A stretch of DNA of 64,000 nucleotides. It comes from an uncultured Draconibacterium sp. (GTDB lineage Bacteria > Bacteroidota > Bacteroidia > Bacteroidales > Prolixibacteraceae). Where the stretch lies: positions 108,680-172,679 of the forward strand of contig CANLMQ010000012.1 in the NCBI GenBank assembly GCA_947492175.1. The letters are read 5' to 3'. Positions 1-9,898 of this stretch are shown here, one piece after another. The notes under the pieces were generated by a model, which worked only from the letters and a program-made list of their open reading frames with translations, searched no databases and was not told where the DNA came from. The position numbers and the translations under genes are program-made. Position 1 is the stretch's first letter. Each line of letters starts with the position of its first letter.

Positions 1-1
1 G

Positions 2-493
2 GGATATCCTTATCGGCAGTCGTATATGGTTGATAATGATCTTGCTGTTGGCCGTGTTTTACATTTCCTTTCCAGAACAAAATACTGGAAAAATATGCTT
101 GTAATAATTACTGAGGATGACCCGCAGGGGGGAGTGGATCATGTTGACGCTCACCGCTCGATTCTGATGATGGCCGGGCCATATGTAAAAAAAGGATATG
201 TATCGCATACTCATGCTAATTTTGGAGCGATTCTTAAAACAATATATAATATTCTGAATATTCCCTATGTAAATCATTTTGATTTAACCGGATCGTTATT
301 ACAGGATTTTTTTACAGACGTACCGGATTTTACTCCTTACACATTAGAACGCCATGATGATCGTATTTACGATGCGGAATTATCGATGAAAAAATATCAA
401 AAAACCATAGACTGGCGAAAAATAGAACAGGGACCACCACTGGATAATACTGAGTATGCCCGAGAAAACTTTGATAAAAACAATGCTGACTAA
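2..493 (+). CDS. C-terminal part of an alkaline-phosphatase-superfamily phosphoesterase (5' end outside window)
   Basis: The reading frame is open from base 2, so the gene starts upstream of the window; 163 residues of its C-terminus are visible. The motif ITEDDPQGGVDHVDAHRS resembles the metal-binding EDDxxxxxDHVDAHRS segment I know from the alkaline-phosphatase half of bifunctional YncE/alkaline-phosphatase proteins and from PF04185 phosphoesterases. The following stretch (AGPYVKKGYVSHTHANFGAILKT) also fits that family, which hydrolyses phosphate esters outside the cytoplasm. An internal ATG at 26 exists, but the homologous-looking residues GYPYRQSY before it show it is not the start. It converges on the minus-strand gene ending at 534, with 40 bases between them. 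Whether a YncE propeller precedes it cannot be seen. Confidence 0.75.
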   Translation, partial: GYPYRQSYMVDNDLAVGRVLHFLSRTKYWKNMLVIITEDDPQGGVDHVDAHRSILMMAGPYVKKGYVSHTHANFGAILKTIYNILNIPYVNHFDLTGSLLQDFFTDVPDFTPYTLERHDDRIYDAELSMKKYQKTIDWRKIEQGPPLDNTEYARENFDKNNAD

Positions 494-533
494 CTTTCTG
501 ATAGATGACTTATGTTTAATTTTTTAGGGATAG

Positions 534-3104
534 TTATGGAACACTTTCAAGAGCCTGATGAAATTCATCCTTGTGTTTTTTCCCTGTTTCAGCATAATGT
601 GTTATTCCTTCGCGTTTTACAATTCGCCTAAACTTTTGGTAAGAACCGTCATAAACGGATAACTCAGGTGTGCGCTTGCATTTCAGATAGAGAAGTGGTA
701 ATTCTGCCATTTCAACTCGTTGAAGAATAGTATTTGTTTCTGCAACTTTTTCAGCTTTACAGAAAATAGCTTCTGCCTCACGGATAAAGTTTTCCGAGAA
801 TAAAATATCTTCTGACGACAGGCCCAGATGAATATGGGTTTTCGGAGTAAGCCGGTTATGCAGCAAATCGAAATATGCACGAATGTATTGTCCGGCACGG
901 CCGTAATATCCGTACATAAAATCGTCGATTACTTCCTCTACGCTACAATCGGGGTTCCAAAGCAATTTAGAAATGAGGTAGGCACGTAGTTCGGCAAACT
1001 CACCACCCCGACTCTGGTAAGCAGCCTGTTCCATTATTCCGATAGCATTGTTTCGCTGAAAGGTTTTTATGTTAGACTGCAATACTTTAAAGTTAGGGTA
1101 GGGCATAATGTAATGGCTGAAATTTACGACGTAATCCCAAATGTAGAGGTGGGGTGCAATTGCTGACCATCCTTTTAAATCCGATAAAAAAGACTGGTTT
1201 TCGGGACAGGACGTAAAATCATGCGCAAAGCAACATTCAATACTACAAAGTCTGACTACCACATTCTCACGTGGTTTGATAGTTAAAGGCGGTGTGCGGG
1301 TGTACTGGTAGGCCAGCGTGCCCACATATTTATCGGGAAATTCTTTTTCAATGGCTTGGGCCACCTGGTTTACAAACCAGATTACCGGGCCTGATTCACT
1401 TCCTTCTCTTTTAACAAGTGCCTGGCATTTTTCGCATTGGCATGGATTTCTCCAGTCGTTTTGAGAAACCGAGTAAATCAGGTAATCCGGATTTACTCTT
1501 ATTGTCTTTTTTAGTCTTTCGGTTACAACTTCCAAAACGTCCGGATTGCTTAGGCAAAGCTGGGCACGTTCGTAAATCCGTTCTCCGTCGATTAAACTAT
1601 AATATTCCGGATGGTCTTTATAAAATTCTTTGGGAGGCATAAATTGGTAAAAGGTATGCACCGCCCAGTAATTTTCGGTTCCTCCATGTTGAGGTCTGGT
1701 TTTGTCGAAACTTAGTGTTCCATTCATTTTATTTCGCGCGGCCCACACCGGGTCGAAAGCTTCATAGTAAAAATCGTTTCGAACCCTTATTCCGGGTTTT
1801 TCAAAATGATTTAAGCGCTCAAAAGTATATTTATCTTTTTGGGGAGCTGCGCTTACCATTGAAGTGTACCATCGGCATCCCATTTCTTTCTCAAGAAACG
1901 ACATTACTCCGTACATAGTTCCTCTTTTGCTTCCTCCATAAATAACAATGTTAGCCCCTGAATTAAAATACAAGAACGATTCATCATAGGGTTGCGGTTG
2001 TACAGCCTGCGTTTTCTGTTTTATCCAATCGTTATATCCAACAAATATTTGCGGGCCTGTGTACGAAATATCGAATGATTTAACGGGGAGCTTTGCACCA
2101 CTTATTTCATTAATCCAGTGTTGTAATTCGCCGGCTGCCCATATTTCCGATTCTGATGCTTCATTACTCAGGACGATACGATAATCCGTTTTTTTGTTTG
2201 AAAACAGAGTATATTCTTTTCTTATCCCTGCAAAAAAAGGAATTTCCTGTTGAATGATTTCCCTTGTATTCAGAGTGGATTTAACTGACATTGTATAGTC
2301 AAGATATTCTTCAGAATGAAAGTTCAATCTATCTGTAAATTGATTTTTTCGTTTTTCCCTGACTATTTCTTTTCCTTTACTGTCGCGAATTATTATTTCA
2401 ACATTTTTAATAATCATATTGAGCACAGTTTCAGGATAAGGAGAATGTAATTTTATGGAACCATCGGTTTTAGAGGTAACCGAAAATAAGCTGTTACCTC
2501 CGGTTAGATTATCGGTTAAAAATGGTAAAAAACGGACACAGAATCCCCAGGAACCGGCACGTTCCTCAACTTTTAGCAGCAGTGTATTCTTTCCTTTTTT
2601 TAACGTTACGGGAATCAGGTCGTCATTGGGAGAGAGACCTCGTTCTGAAGGATAGTCCCAAATTTGTTCGCCATTTAACCATAATCTGCAGCCATCGTTA
2701 CTGCCCAGCGAGAGAAAGCTTACCCTGTTATCCGGTACTTCTATTTCAGTGTAGCAGTAGGCCAGAACAGGTGCTTCTTTCGAAAGGGCATTGTCGAGGT
2801 TTATAATCGAATCGGGCGAATTGTACAAAAAGCATTTTGCTTCTCCTTTAGGATAAAACACAGCTGTATTTTCTGATAACTTAGGATGAATTTCACCGCC
2901 TAAATCTTCCAAATAATCTGTCTCAAATCCGGGAATGTGTTGCCATTGCCCTGAAGCTTCCTTTTGCTTTTGCAGATGAAAAGGCCCGATAAGATACCAT
3001 GTTTTCAGCCACTGACCGTTTTGTAACTTTTGTATCGGAAACTCTTTCCCCAAAGTTCCTTTTACTAAAAATAATGTTAACAGGATTACTAATGTCAGTC
3101 TCAT
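534..3104 (-). CDS. DUF4838 domain protein, secreted glycan-active enzyme candidate
   Basis: This is an 856-residue protein with a signal peptide (MRLTLVILLTLFLVKGTLG). Residues about 90-195 look like a beta-sandwich carbohydrate-binding module (SLGSNDGCRLWLNGEQIW). Around residue 320 an alpha-glucuronidase-N/GH20b-like segment begins (AAGELQHWINEISGAKLPV), followed by the DUF4838 core. The Cys cluster NPCQCEKC near residue 555 sits in a SxSQNDW context typical of DUF4838 proteins. The reaction is not established for this family; its fold resembles GH20/GH67-type barrels, so glycan hydrolysis is inferred. It is the last gene of a tight minus-strand operon (42 bases after the gene at 3147-5582), which also includes a GH109-like protein. 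This supports export and a role in glycan breakdown. Confidence 0.75.
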   Translation of the reverse strand: MRLTLVILLTLFLVKGTLGKEFPIQKLQNGQWLKTWYLIGPFHLQKQKEASGQWQHIPGFETDYLEDLGGEIHPKLSENTAVFYPKGEAKCFLYNSPDSIINLDNALSKEAPVLAYCYTEIEVPDNRVSFLSLGSNDGCRLWLNGEQIWDYPSERGLSPNDDLIPVTLKKGKNTLLLKVEERAGSWGFCVRFLPFLTDNLTGGNSLFSVTSKTDGSIKLHSPYPETVLNMIIKNVEIIIRDSKGKEIVREKRKNQFTDRLNFHSEEYLDYTMSVKSTLNTREIIQQEIPFFAGIRKEYTLFSNKKTDYRIVLSNEASESEIWAAGELQHWINEISGAKLPVKSFDISYTGPQIFVGYNDWIKQKTQAVQPQPYDESFLYFNSGANIVIYGGSKRGTMYGVMSFLEKEMGCRWYTSMVSAAPQKDKYTFERLNHFEKPGIRVRNDFYYEAFDPVWAARNKMNGTLSFDKTRPQHGGTENYWAVHTFYQFMPPKEFYKDHPEYYSLIDGERIYERAQLCLSNPDVLEVVTERLKKTIRVNPDYLIYSVSQNDWRNPCQCEKCQALVKREGSESGPVIWFVNQVAQAIEKEFPDKYVGTLAYQYTRTPPLTIKPRENVVVRLCSIECCFAHDFTSCPENQSFLSDLKGWSAIAPHLYIWDYVVNFSHYIMPYPNFKVLQSNIKTFQRNNAIGIMEQAAYQSRGGEFAELRAYLISKLLWNPDCSVEEVIDDFMYGYYGRAGQYIRAYFDLLHNRLTPKTHIHLGLSSEDILFSENFIREAEAIFCKAEKVAETNTILQRVEMAELPLLYLKCKRTPELSVYDGSYQKFRRIVKREGITHYAETGKKHKDEFHQALESVP

Positions 3105-3146
3105 TTGTTTTGAAATTAAAGGTTTAGCAAAAATTGTAGCAGGTTA

Positions 3147-5582
3147 TTATTTATTGTCGTTTTTAATCAGCCATATTTCGGAAACCTGAGAGCCGCGTTC
3201 TCCTTCGCCACATGTCCATGTAAAAGTTATGGTTCCGTCTTTAACTGTATTTGCAGGAACCGGGAATTCGTATATCGGCTGAATTCCTGTTTGGATAAAG
3301 TCATGCACAGCAGTTTCGTCGGCCATAAGTTTCATTTTTGAACGAAACCGGCCAGTGTAGGCAATTCGAATGGTGTAAGTACTTTGCGGATCAAGATTGT
3401 TATATACAATTTGCAAAGGCTCTTCGTAAAGTGTTGTTACCTGATTCATCCAGGTTATAGGAGAAGACTTGCCTTCAAATCCTTTGGCATTAACTTCGTG
3501 CACCCATTCTTCGCCACGTAATCCAACTCCAAAACTCACCCGTGGCGATTTTAGGCTTCCCGGATCTTTCAACCACGTAACATTCGATCTTATTCTCGAC
3601 CAGCTGGCAGGAGAACCAAAGTTGTCGTAAAAGCCACCCGGACCAGGATTTGTTCGTTGGAGTATTTTTTCAATTTTTAACAGGCGTTCTGTCTCCGACG
3701 TAATATTCTTGATCGAAGAAAACTGATCCAACAACCACATTGCATTATTTAACGGAAGATCAATGTTATCGATAAAATTACCCCGTCCGCTCATTGCTCC
3801 ATGCTTATCAATTGTTAACTGTGCTCCAATACTGTTAAAAAGCGAATCAGCAAGATCATAACAGCGATATTTTAAGTGCGGATAAACGGGCGCAGTTTTG
3901 GCTTTTGTTAAAGTAGTAACAGCTTGATTCAGGGCATTAACAGAACCCAAATAATTAGCAGATGAAAGAATTTCAAGAGCTTCTTGTTCAAGTTCGGTCT
4001 CGTAAATTAGACGGCGATACTGGTAAGCATCAAAATAAGCGCGTAACAGCCCCATCTGAAAGCGTGGATTTCTTTTCATATTTTCCGGTACCGATTTTTC
4101 TATTTCCTGCCACTGATAAAGTGTATTCTGTACTGCAGGGTTAGTTAACAACGAGCCTTGTAAATTTTTTTCCAGCGCCATAAATCCGAGCGCCACTTCT
4201 TCAGTATAGTCGGGACCAATAAAATAGCGGGCATAATCGCGTAACGTTTCTATAACCGGCGATTCCGGGTTCCAATCCTGATCGCTCCAGACCATTTTAT
4301 TTACATCATCGTTCGTTCCTTCCGAATAACTGATACTTCCCTGGGCCAACTGGTCGAAAGCATTATGAATGAATTTCTCATCAGTGGGGCGGGGATTGAT
4401 ACATTCACGTCCCAGAGTGATTGCATAGGCCAAATCCCAGTTTGGGATGGGGTACTGGCAACTTAAACTATGTGTTATATCCGGATATCGTCTGATTGGA
4501 ATATCAGGCCCAATAATTTTGCGGATTTCTGCAATAGGGGTTTTTATCCAGGGACCAAAAACCACTCCTCCAAACCAATCGTATTTTCGGTTTACATGGC
4601 CATAAAATGCGTCGAACCATTCTTTTGTAGGACGAAACACTTGCGGAGATACCCATATTTTGGCATCGGGATGATATTGATGCAGAACTTTTGCTTCCTG
4701 TTCGAGCCAGCTAAATAATATATCCGGCTCAAGATCGCCCGGATCGCCACCGGGAACAAAAAGATGATCTAACCTGCTAACTGCAGCAAAAACCTTGTGG
4801 CGCTCGTCCAACTCTTTTTTTACTGAATCGGGATGTGTATAATCTGCTCCCAGATTCGGATACCACATCCAAACATCAATTCCGTATGAGTCGCAAATCT
4901 TTGCTTGCTCTTCAATCATTTTAATTGTCGGTAGTTTCATATGGCGACTGGTATAATCGTCGTCGGTACGGGGAGGCATAATTTCTATGCTGTTGGCACC
5001 GAATATTGCCAGGTCGCGTATGTAATTGTCAAATTGTTTTGGAGACCATGCATCGTAAGCATTTGTTTTTGGACGGTATCCCAGTTGGTGTCCACGAAAA
5101 GGATAGGCCGGCGAAGAAGAGATGTTTATATTCTCCGGTACTAAAACTACACCGGGCCGGAGCTCCATTTTGCGCAATAGTTTCCCTACTCCATACAAAA
5201 CTCCCCGTGCATCGTGTCCGGCTATTACCGCTGTTTTTGTCTGCTTATGTATTCCAATTTTATAGCCTTCGGTGTTTGTGGCTGGCATAGTTGCTATCAT
5301 TTTTTGTATATATTCTGGGAATCCGGAGTCTTCGCCTTCAATACCTATTGCAATTATTGGGCAACCCGATTTGTTCGATTTATTACTTACCGGTAGTTGA
5401 ATGGAGCTTCTTTTTTTTATTTCTTCTTTTAAAACTGTTACCGATTTTTGTACAAGTTGATCTTTTTTGTTAAAACAAATTATAGTTGAATTTGTAACAT
5501 CGAGCATTTGGGCGAAACCATTTCCTGTTATAAAAACGATAAGGCCGAATACGATTAATAGTTTTCTTGGGATATTTTTCAT
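3147..5582 (-). CDS. Secreted GH20/GH67-like glycoside hydrolase candidate
   Basis: This is an 811-residue protein with an N-terminal signal (LLIVFGLIVFITGNGFAQ). Residues about 30-150 have the zincin-like N-terminal fold shared by GH20, GH67 and GH84 enzymes (KTAVIAGHDARGVLYGVGKLLRKME). A TIM-barrel-like region follows: PYPFRGHQLGYR-type entry near 165, then IFGANSIEIMPPR, YGIDVWMWYPNLG and a possible acidic site LFVPGGDPGDLEPD near 275. The C-terminal 150 residues look like a beta-sandwich. I cannot name the substrate; a beta-hexosaminidase, alpha-glucuronidase or O-GlcNAcase-type enzyme is possible. The gene begins 10 bases after the GH109-like gene stops, so the two are surely cotranscribed. 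Confidence is good that it is a secreted glycosidase-fold protein and low for any specific activity. Confidence 0.65.
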   Translation of the reverse strand: MKNIPRKLLIVFGLIVFITGNGFAQMLDVTNSTIICFNKKDQLVQKSVTVLKEEIKKRSSIQLPVSNKSNKSGCPIIAIGIEGEDSGFPEYIQKMIATMPATNTEGYKIGIHKQTKTAVIAGHDARGVLYGVGKLLRKMELRPGVVLVPENINISSSPAYPFRGHQLGYRPKTNAYDAWSPKQFDNYIRDLAIFGANSIEIMPPRTDDDYTSRHMKLPTIKMIEEQAKICDSYGIDVWMWYPNLGADYTHPDSVKKELDERHKVFAAVSRLDHLFVPGGDPGDLEPDILFSWLEQEAKVLHQYHPDAKIWVSPQVFRPTKEWFDAFYGHVNRKYDWFGGVVFGPWIKTPIAEIRKIIGPDIPIRRYPDITHSLSCQYPIPNWDLAYAITLGRECINPRPTDEKFIHNAFDQLAQGSISYSEGTNDDVNKMVWSDQDWNPESPVIETLRDYARYFIGPDYTEEVALGFMALEKNLQGSLLTNPAVQNTLYQWQEIEKSVPENMKRNPRFQMGLLRAYFDAYQYRRLIYETELEQEALEILSSANYLGSVNALNQAVTTLTKAKTAPVYPHLKYRCYDLADSLFNSIGAQLTIDKHGAMSGRGNFIDNIDLPLNNAMWLLDQFSSIKNITSETERLLKIEKILQRTNPGPGGFYDNFGSPASWSRIRSNVTWLKDPGSLKSPRVSFGVGLRGEEWVHEVNAKGFEGKSSPITWMNQVTTLYEEPLQIVYNNLDPQSTYTIRIAYTGRFRSKMKLMADETAVHDFIQTGIQPIYEFPVPANTVKDGTITFTWTCGEGERGSQVSEIWLIKNDNK

Positions 5583-5592
5583 CGAAATAATT

Positions 5593-6996
5593 TTAGATAA
5601 CTCCGGTAGTACCTCCCCGGTTCATTGAAACATCAACAGGTTTGTTGTTTTTCCACGATCCGCATGTAAAGTCGGGAACATCGACAGATTGCCCGCGGTT
5701 TGCAACCGATATTTCGCTAAGTGGAGCAATGGAACTCCAAAGAGCTGCGTCGTAAACATCCTGTTCCAGCGGGAGACCATTTCGCAGACAGTCGATGGTG
5801 CGCCAGTCCATTAAAAAATCCATGCCGCCATGCCCGCCAACTTGTTTGGCCATTTCTCCAACTTTAGCAACTATTTTCGGCTCATATTGCTTTTCAAGCC
5901 TTTTAAATTCTTCAGCAGATATCCATTCGTGACCGTTTGAAATCCGGGGAGGATCAGGATATTTCAGAGCCATAGCTTTTGTACCACAAACCTTGTGAAT
6001 TCTGGAATAAGGCCTTGTGGAGCTAACATCATGTTGCAACATTATTGTTCGGCCTTTAATTGTTTTTATGGTTGTGGTATTCATATTCCCACGGTACGAA
6101 TGACCGGCAAATTCTTCATAGAAATTGTCATCAGAAGCAAGTTGTTTAGCCATTTTATTCATGGAGAAATCATCGCTGGAAACAGAAACCAAATACTCCA
6201 TTTTATCTCCCCGGTTTGTATTCATTATCTGGCATATAGGCCCCAAACCATGAGTAGGATATAAATTGCCATTTCGGTAATTTTGTTTTAAGCGCCACAT
6301 GTTCCAGTATTTGGTTTTGCTGAAATTGCCCTCCAGAATATCATGAAGATAGGCACCTTCGCCATGGATAATTTCACCAAAGAATCCCTGCCGAGCCATG
6401 TTCAGAGTCAATAATTCAAAAAAATCATAGCAGCAGTTTTCAAGCATCATACAATGCTTTTTGTTTCTTTCAGATGCTTCAACCAATTGCCAACATTCAT
6501 CAAGAGTTGTTGCGGCCGGTACTTCCGAGCAGGCATGTTTCCCGTGGTTCATGGCATAAACGGCCATGGGAGTATGCAAATGCCAGGGCGTGGTTATGTA
6601 TATAAGGTCAAGGTCGTCGCGTTCGCAAAGTTTTTTCCAGGTATCTTCTGTGCCGGTATATGTTACAGGTTGATGTGGACTGTCCTTCAGTTTTTCCCGC
6701 ACCAATTCAACCCTTTCAGACCTAATGTCGCAAAGGGCTTTTATTTCAACACCTTCAATATGACTCATTCGCTCAACAGCTCCCGGCCCGCGGTTTCCCA
6801 GTCCAATAAAACCGATGCGTACGTTTTCAATTTTTGGGGCGGCATAGCCACACATGTTAAATTGCTGCTTGTATTTTTTTGTAGCCGGTAAGTGTGGTGT
6901 TGCTACTGTATGGTTTGAAGCAAATACATTCCGACCCAACAAACTTATGCCTGCTAAACCAGAAAGCTTTATAAAATTTCTGCGATTCTCTTTCAT
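5593..6996 (-). CDS. Gfo/Idh/MocA oxidoreductase, GH109 alpha-N-acetylgalactosaminidase-like
   Basis: This 467-residue protein starts with a Tat-type signal (MKENRRNFIKLSGLAGISLLG), so it is likely exported folded with its cofactor. The Rossmann motif GFIGLGNRG near residue 62 binds NAD. The segments MCGYAAPKIENVRIGFIGLG, EVPAATTLDECWQLV and MMLENCCYDFFELLTLNMAR match my memory of GH109 enzymes, which remove terminal alpha-GalNAc by an NAD-dependent elimination mechanism. The C-terminal MNRGGTTGVI ending is also seen in such proteins. It is the first gene of the minus-strand operon with the GH20/67-like and DUF4838 genes; the promoter should lie in 6997-7266, shared with the divergent ceramidase-like gene. 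GalNAc specificity is inferred from family resemblance only. Confidence 0.8.
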   Translation of the reverse strand: MKENRRNFIKLSGLAGISLLGRNVFASNHTVATPHLPATKKYKQQFNMCGYAAPKIENVRIGFIGLGNRGPGAVERMSHIEGVEIKALCDIRSERVELVREKLKDSPHQPVTYTGTEDTWKKLCERDDLDLIYITTPWHLHTPMAVYAMNHGKHACSEVPAATTLDECWQLVEASERNKKHCMMLENCCYDFFELLTLNMARQGFFGEIIHGEGAYLHDILEGNFSKTKYWNMWRLKQNYRNGNLYPTHGLGPICQIMNTNRGDKMEYLVSVSSDDFSMNKMAKQLASDDNFYEEFAGHSYRGNMNTTTIKTIKGRTIMLQHDVSSTRPYSRIHKVCGTKAMALKYPDPPRISNGHEWISAEEFKRLEKQYEPKIVAKVGEMAKQVGGHGGMDFLMDWRTIDCLRNGLPLEQDVYDAALWSSIAPLSEISVANRGQSVDVPDFTCGSWKNNKPVDVSMNRGGTTGVI

Positions 6997-7266
6997 GGTA
7001 TTTTAGTTTTTATTTAGGTTTTCAAAGATTCTTTCTGAGAGTTAAAGTTAAGGTATTTAGCACTTGTTGACTTCATATATTTTATACAAAACAGATGATT
7101 ATTTGTGATTTATTTGCTTGTTATACAATTCTTAAAGTGTTTCAGAAAGGAGTAATTCAATACAGCAAAATATAATGGGTATTGAACAAAATTGAAGTAG
7201 TAATTTTTGTGGTATTTCACGATATTTACAGAAGAAATTACTTTGGGCTAATATATTTTTAGAAGT

Positions 7267-8823
7267 ATGAGAAAGATATTAAAAGCAATCGGTATTGTGT
7301 TTGTGGTGGGTGTAATCGCATTATTTTTTTGGATGTATTCGAATTTAAAGGATCGACACCCTGATTATTTGGCTGATCTATCTGTCAAGAACGAATTGCC
7401 ATCAGAATTAAAAGCCGGTTTTGCAGCTGTCGCCATTACTCCGGAAGTTCCGGATAAATGGGAAGACAAAAATAACGATGCAAAATATAAAACGAAAGAC
7501 GGAGATTCATTTACCGACGGAAACGGGAATGGTGTTTTCGATCCGGTTTGGATTGCAGGATTTAGTAACAATAAACCAGCCAATGGAGTGCATGACGATA
7601 CCTGGGCACGAACAATGATGATTGATGACGGAAAAACCCGGCTGGCAATTGTTATTTTAGATGCCATTGGATTTATGAACGATGACGTTGTAGATGTTCG
7701 GAAAATGATACCAAATGAAACCGGAGTGGACTATACAATTATTGCTTCTACTCACACGCACGAAGCCGCAGATCTGGTTGGACTTTGGGGCGAAACTCCT
7801 TTTAAATGCGGCGTGAACAAAGAATACATGAAGTTTGTAAAAAGCCAGATTGTTAAGTCGGTGATGGAGGCATCAAAAAAATTAAAGCCGGCAAAACTGG
7901 AAATATCGCAGGATTTAACAGGAGCCATTCCGTTGGTGAAAGATACACGGAAACCCGAAGTTTTCGATTCGGGAATGCGATTGATTAAAGCCATTGATAA
8001 AGAAAATGGCGAGATTATGGGAAGTGTGGTTGCATGGGCTGATCATCCGGAAACTTTATGGAGTAAAAATTTGCTCATATCATCCGACTTCCCGCATTAT
8101 GTACGTGAAGGAGTGGAGAAAGGCGTATTTTCTGGCGACAGTGTTGTTAAACAGGGGATTGGTGGAGTTTGCATTTATATGAATGGTGCCGTTGGTGGAC
8201 TGATGTGTACACATCCAAGTTTGACGGTAACAGATCCTTTAACCGGAATCGAGTATAAAGAACCCTCCTTCGAAAAAGCAGAGGCGCAGGGAAAAAAAAT
8301 GTCGATGCTGGCACTTGATGCGATGGATAATCCTATCGAAGTTGTGGACTCAGCGGGTATTTCACTGGTTGTGAGTACGATAAAAATGCCAATTAAAAAT
8401 AATTTATTTAAGCTGGCAACAGCACTTGGAGTGTTGGATCGGGGAACGTCGGGCTGGATGAAAATGAGATCGGAGCTGGCGGTTATTAAAATTGGCGAAA
8501 TTTCGTTGGTAACCATTCCCGGAGAAATTTATCCGGAGCTTGTTAACGGAGAGATTGAAGCACCCGAAGGAAATGATTATAATATACAACCTTTGGAAGT
8601 GCCACCAATTCGGGAGATGATGCCCGGGAAATATAAATTTATACTTGGTTTGGCCAACGACGAAATTGGTTATATACTTCCCCAAAGTCAGTGGGATGTA
8701 AAAGCTCCTTATACATACGGCAGAGATAATTCTCCTTATGGTGAAGAAAATTCGCTGGGACCGGAAACAGCCTCTATTCTGCATAAAAATTTAAAAGAAA
8801 TGCTAAACGAACTGGGCAAATGA
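7267..8823 (+). CDS. Membrane-anchored neutral/alkaline ceramidase-like hydrolase
   Basis: The protein has 518 residues. An uncleaved-looking N-terminal membrane segment (ILKAIGIVFVVGVIALFFWM) suggests anchoring with the catalytic part in the periplasm or outside. The core resembles the neutral/alkaline non-lysosomal ceramidase N-terminal domain (PF04734): AGFAAVAITPE near 50, THTHEAAD with His163/His165 as likely zinc ligands, and VAWADHPETLW as the second metal-site region. An insert NGNGVFDPVWIAGF rich in Asp/Gly near residue 80 could bind calcium. Known ceramidases are about 670-780 residues with a C-terminal Ig-like domain, which is missing here, so ceramide hydrolysis is not proven; the family also appears in many Bacteroidota and Planctomycetes proteins of unknown substrate. 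It is followed by an esterase 73 bases on. Confidence 0.75.
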   Translation: MRKILKAIGIVFVVGVIALFFWMYSNLKDRHPDYLADLSVKNELPSELKAGFAAVAITPEVPDKWEDKNNDAKYKTKDGDSFTDGNGNGVFDPVWIAGFSNNKPANGVHDDTWARTMMIDDGKTRLAIVILDAIGFMNDDVVDVRKMIPNETGVDYTIIASTHTHEAADLVGLWGETPFKCGVNKEYMKFVKSQIVKSVMEASKKLKPAKLEISQDLTGAIPLVKDTRKPEVFDSGMRLIKAIDKENGEIMGSVVAWADHPETLWSKNLLISSDFPHYVREGVEKGVFSGDSVVKQGIGGVCIYMNGAVGGLMCTHPSLTVTDPLTGIEYKEPSFEKAEAQGKKMSMLALDAMDNPIEVVDSAGISLVVSTIKMPIKNNLFKLATALGVLDRGTSGWMKMRSELAVIKIGEISLVTIPGEIYPELVNGEIEAPEGNDYNIQPLEVPPIREMMPGKYKFILGLANDEIGYILPQSQWDVKAPYTYGRDNSPYGEENSLGPETASILHKNLKEMLNELGK

Positions 8824-8896
8824 GAAGATAATAACTTTACAGAACAATAGTTGTAAATTATTTATTCAGCTTTATATGCATTAAAATTTACTGCTT

Positions 8897-9874
8897 ATGA
8901 AAAGAAAAATACTAAAAAGAATAATAAAGGGATTTCTGTTTATTCTGGCTGTGTTTATTCTGCTAATGTTAACTCCGCGGGCGGTCGGATTTTTGTTTCC
9001 CCACAAAGCGCCGATTGGTTATCATTTTGAAACACTCGACTATCTGGCTATTAGTACTGGTCTGGAGAAACTTGTAAATCTTGAACCTGAAGTTTCAGAT
9101 AATATACAGGAATATAAAAATATTGAATACAAGAATGTAAATGGAAAATCCTTACAACTGAATTTATATAAATTGAAAGATTCAAAAGAAAAAGCCCCGT
9201 TGCTTGTTTTTATTCACGGCGGTGGGTGGCGCAGCGGTAAACGATCAGACTACCTTATTTACCTGCTCGATTATGCCGAAAAAGGCTATGTTACGGCCAC
9301 TGTGTCGTATCGTTTAAAACGAGACAGCATTTATCCGGCGGCTGTTGAAGATGTTGTTGATGCGGTTAGCTGGATCTTTGAAAATGGCAATAAGTATGGA
9401 TATGATACAACCAGAATTGCTTTGATAGGAGGTTCGGCGGGCGCGCATTTGGCTATGATGGCCGGTTATGGCTGGAAGAATCCGCGAACAGGAAATATAA
9501 AAAAACACAAAATTAAAACAGTGGTTGATATTTACGGGCCGGTTGATATGACCACACCTTATGCACAAACGCAATATATGGTTACTGATTTTATCGGTCA
9601 TCCGTATTCAGAAAGACCTGAATTGTATTGGGAAGCTTCACCTGCAAAATACCTGGATGAAAATCTGCCGGCTACCTTAATTTTTCAAGGAACTTCCGAT
9701 AAGCTGCTTCCACAAAGCCAGTCGGATACTTTAAAAGCACGACTCGACAGGCTGGGAGTTCCCTGCCGGTATTACAAACTCCCGCTTTGGCCACATGCAA
9801 TGGACATTGCTGAACGTCCGAATAGATACATGCAAAAGAAAATGGATACTTTTTTTGAAGAATACCTTTGGTGA
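8897..9874 (+). CDS. Membrane-anchored alpha/beta hydrolase (BD-FAE/HSL-like esterase)
   Basis: This 325-residue protein begins with a positively charged stretch and a hydrophobic segment (IIKGFLFILAVFILLMLTP), likely a membrane anchor. The oxyanion-hole motif HGGGWRSGKRSDY and nucleophile elbow GGSAGAHLA (Ser180) define an esterase of the hormone-sensitive-lipase/feruloyl-esterase-like group; GTSDKLLP and WPHAMD supply the acid and histidine. It would cleave acyl esters from glycans or lipids at the membrane surface. It lies 73 bases downstream of a ceramidase-like gene on the same strand and converges with another ceramidase-like gene 24 bases away. The gene order ceramidase-esterase suggests sequential deacylation of one substrate, which is inference. 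Confidence 0.8.
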   Translation: MKRKILKRIIKGFLFILAVFILLMLTPRAVGFLFPHKAPIGYHFETLDYLAISTGLEKLVNLEPEVSDNIQEYKNIEYKNVNGKSLQLNLYKLKDSKEKAPLLVFIHGGGWRSGKRSDYLIYLLDYAEKGYVTATVSYRLKRDSIYPAAVEDVVDAVSWIFENGNKYGYDTTRIALIGGSAGAHLAMMAGYGWKNPRTGNIKKHKIKTVVDIYGPVDMTTPYAQTQYMVTDFIGHPYSERPELYWEASPAKYLDENLPATLIFQGTSDKLLPQSQSDTLKARLDRLGVPCRYYKLPLWPHAMDIAERPNRYMQKKMDTFFEEYLW

Positions 9875-9898
9875 GATGTTGCTGAACAGCAGGCTAAA

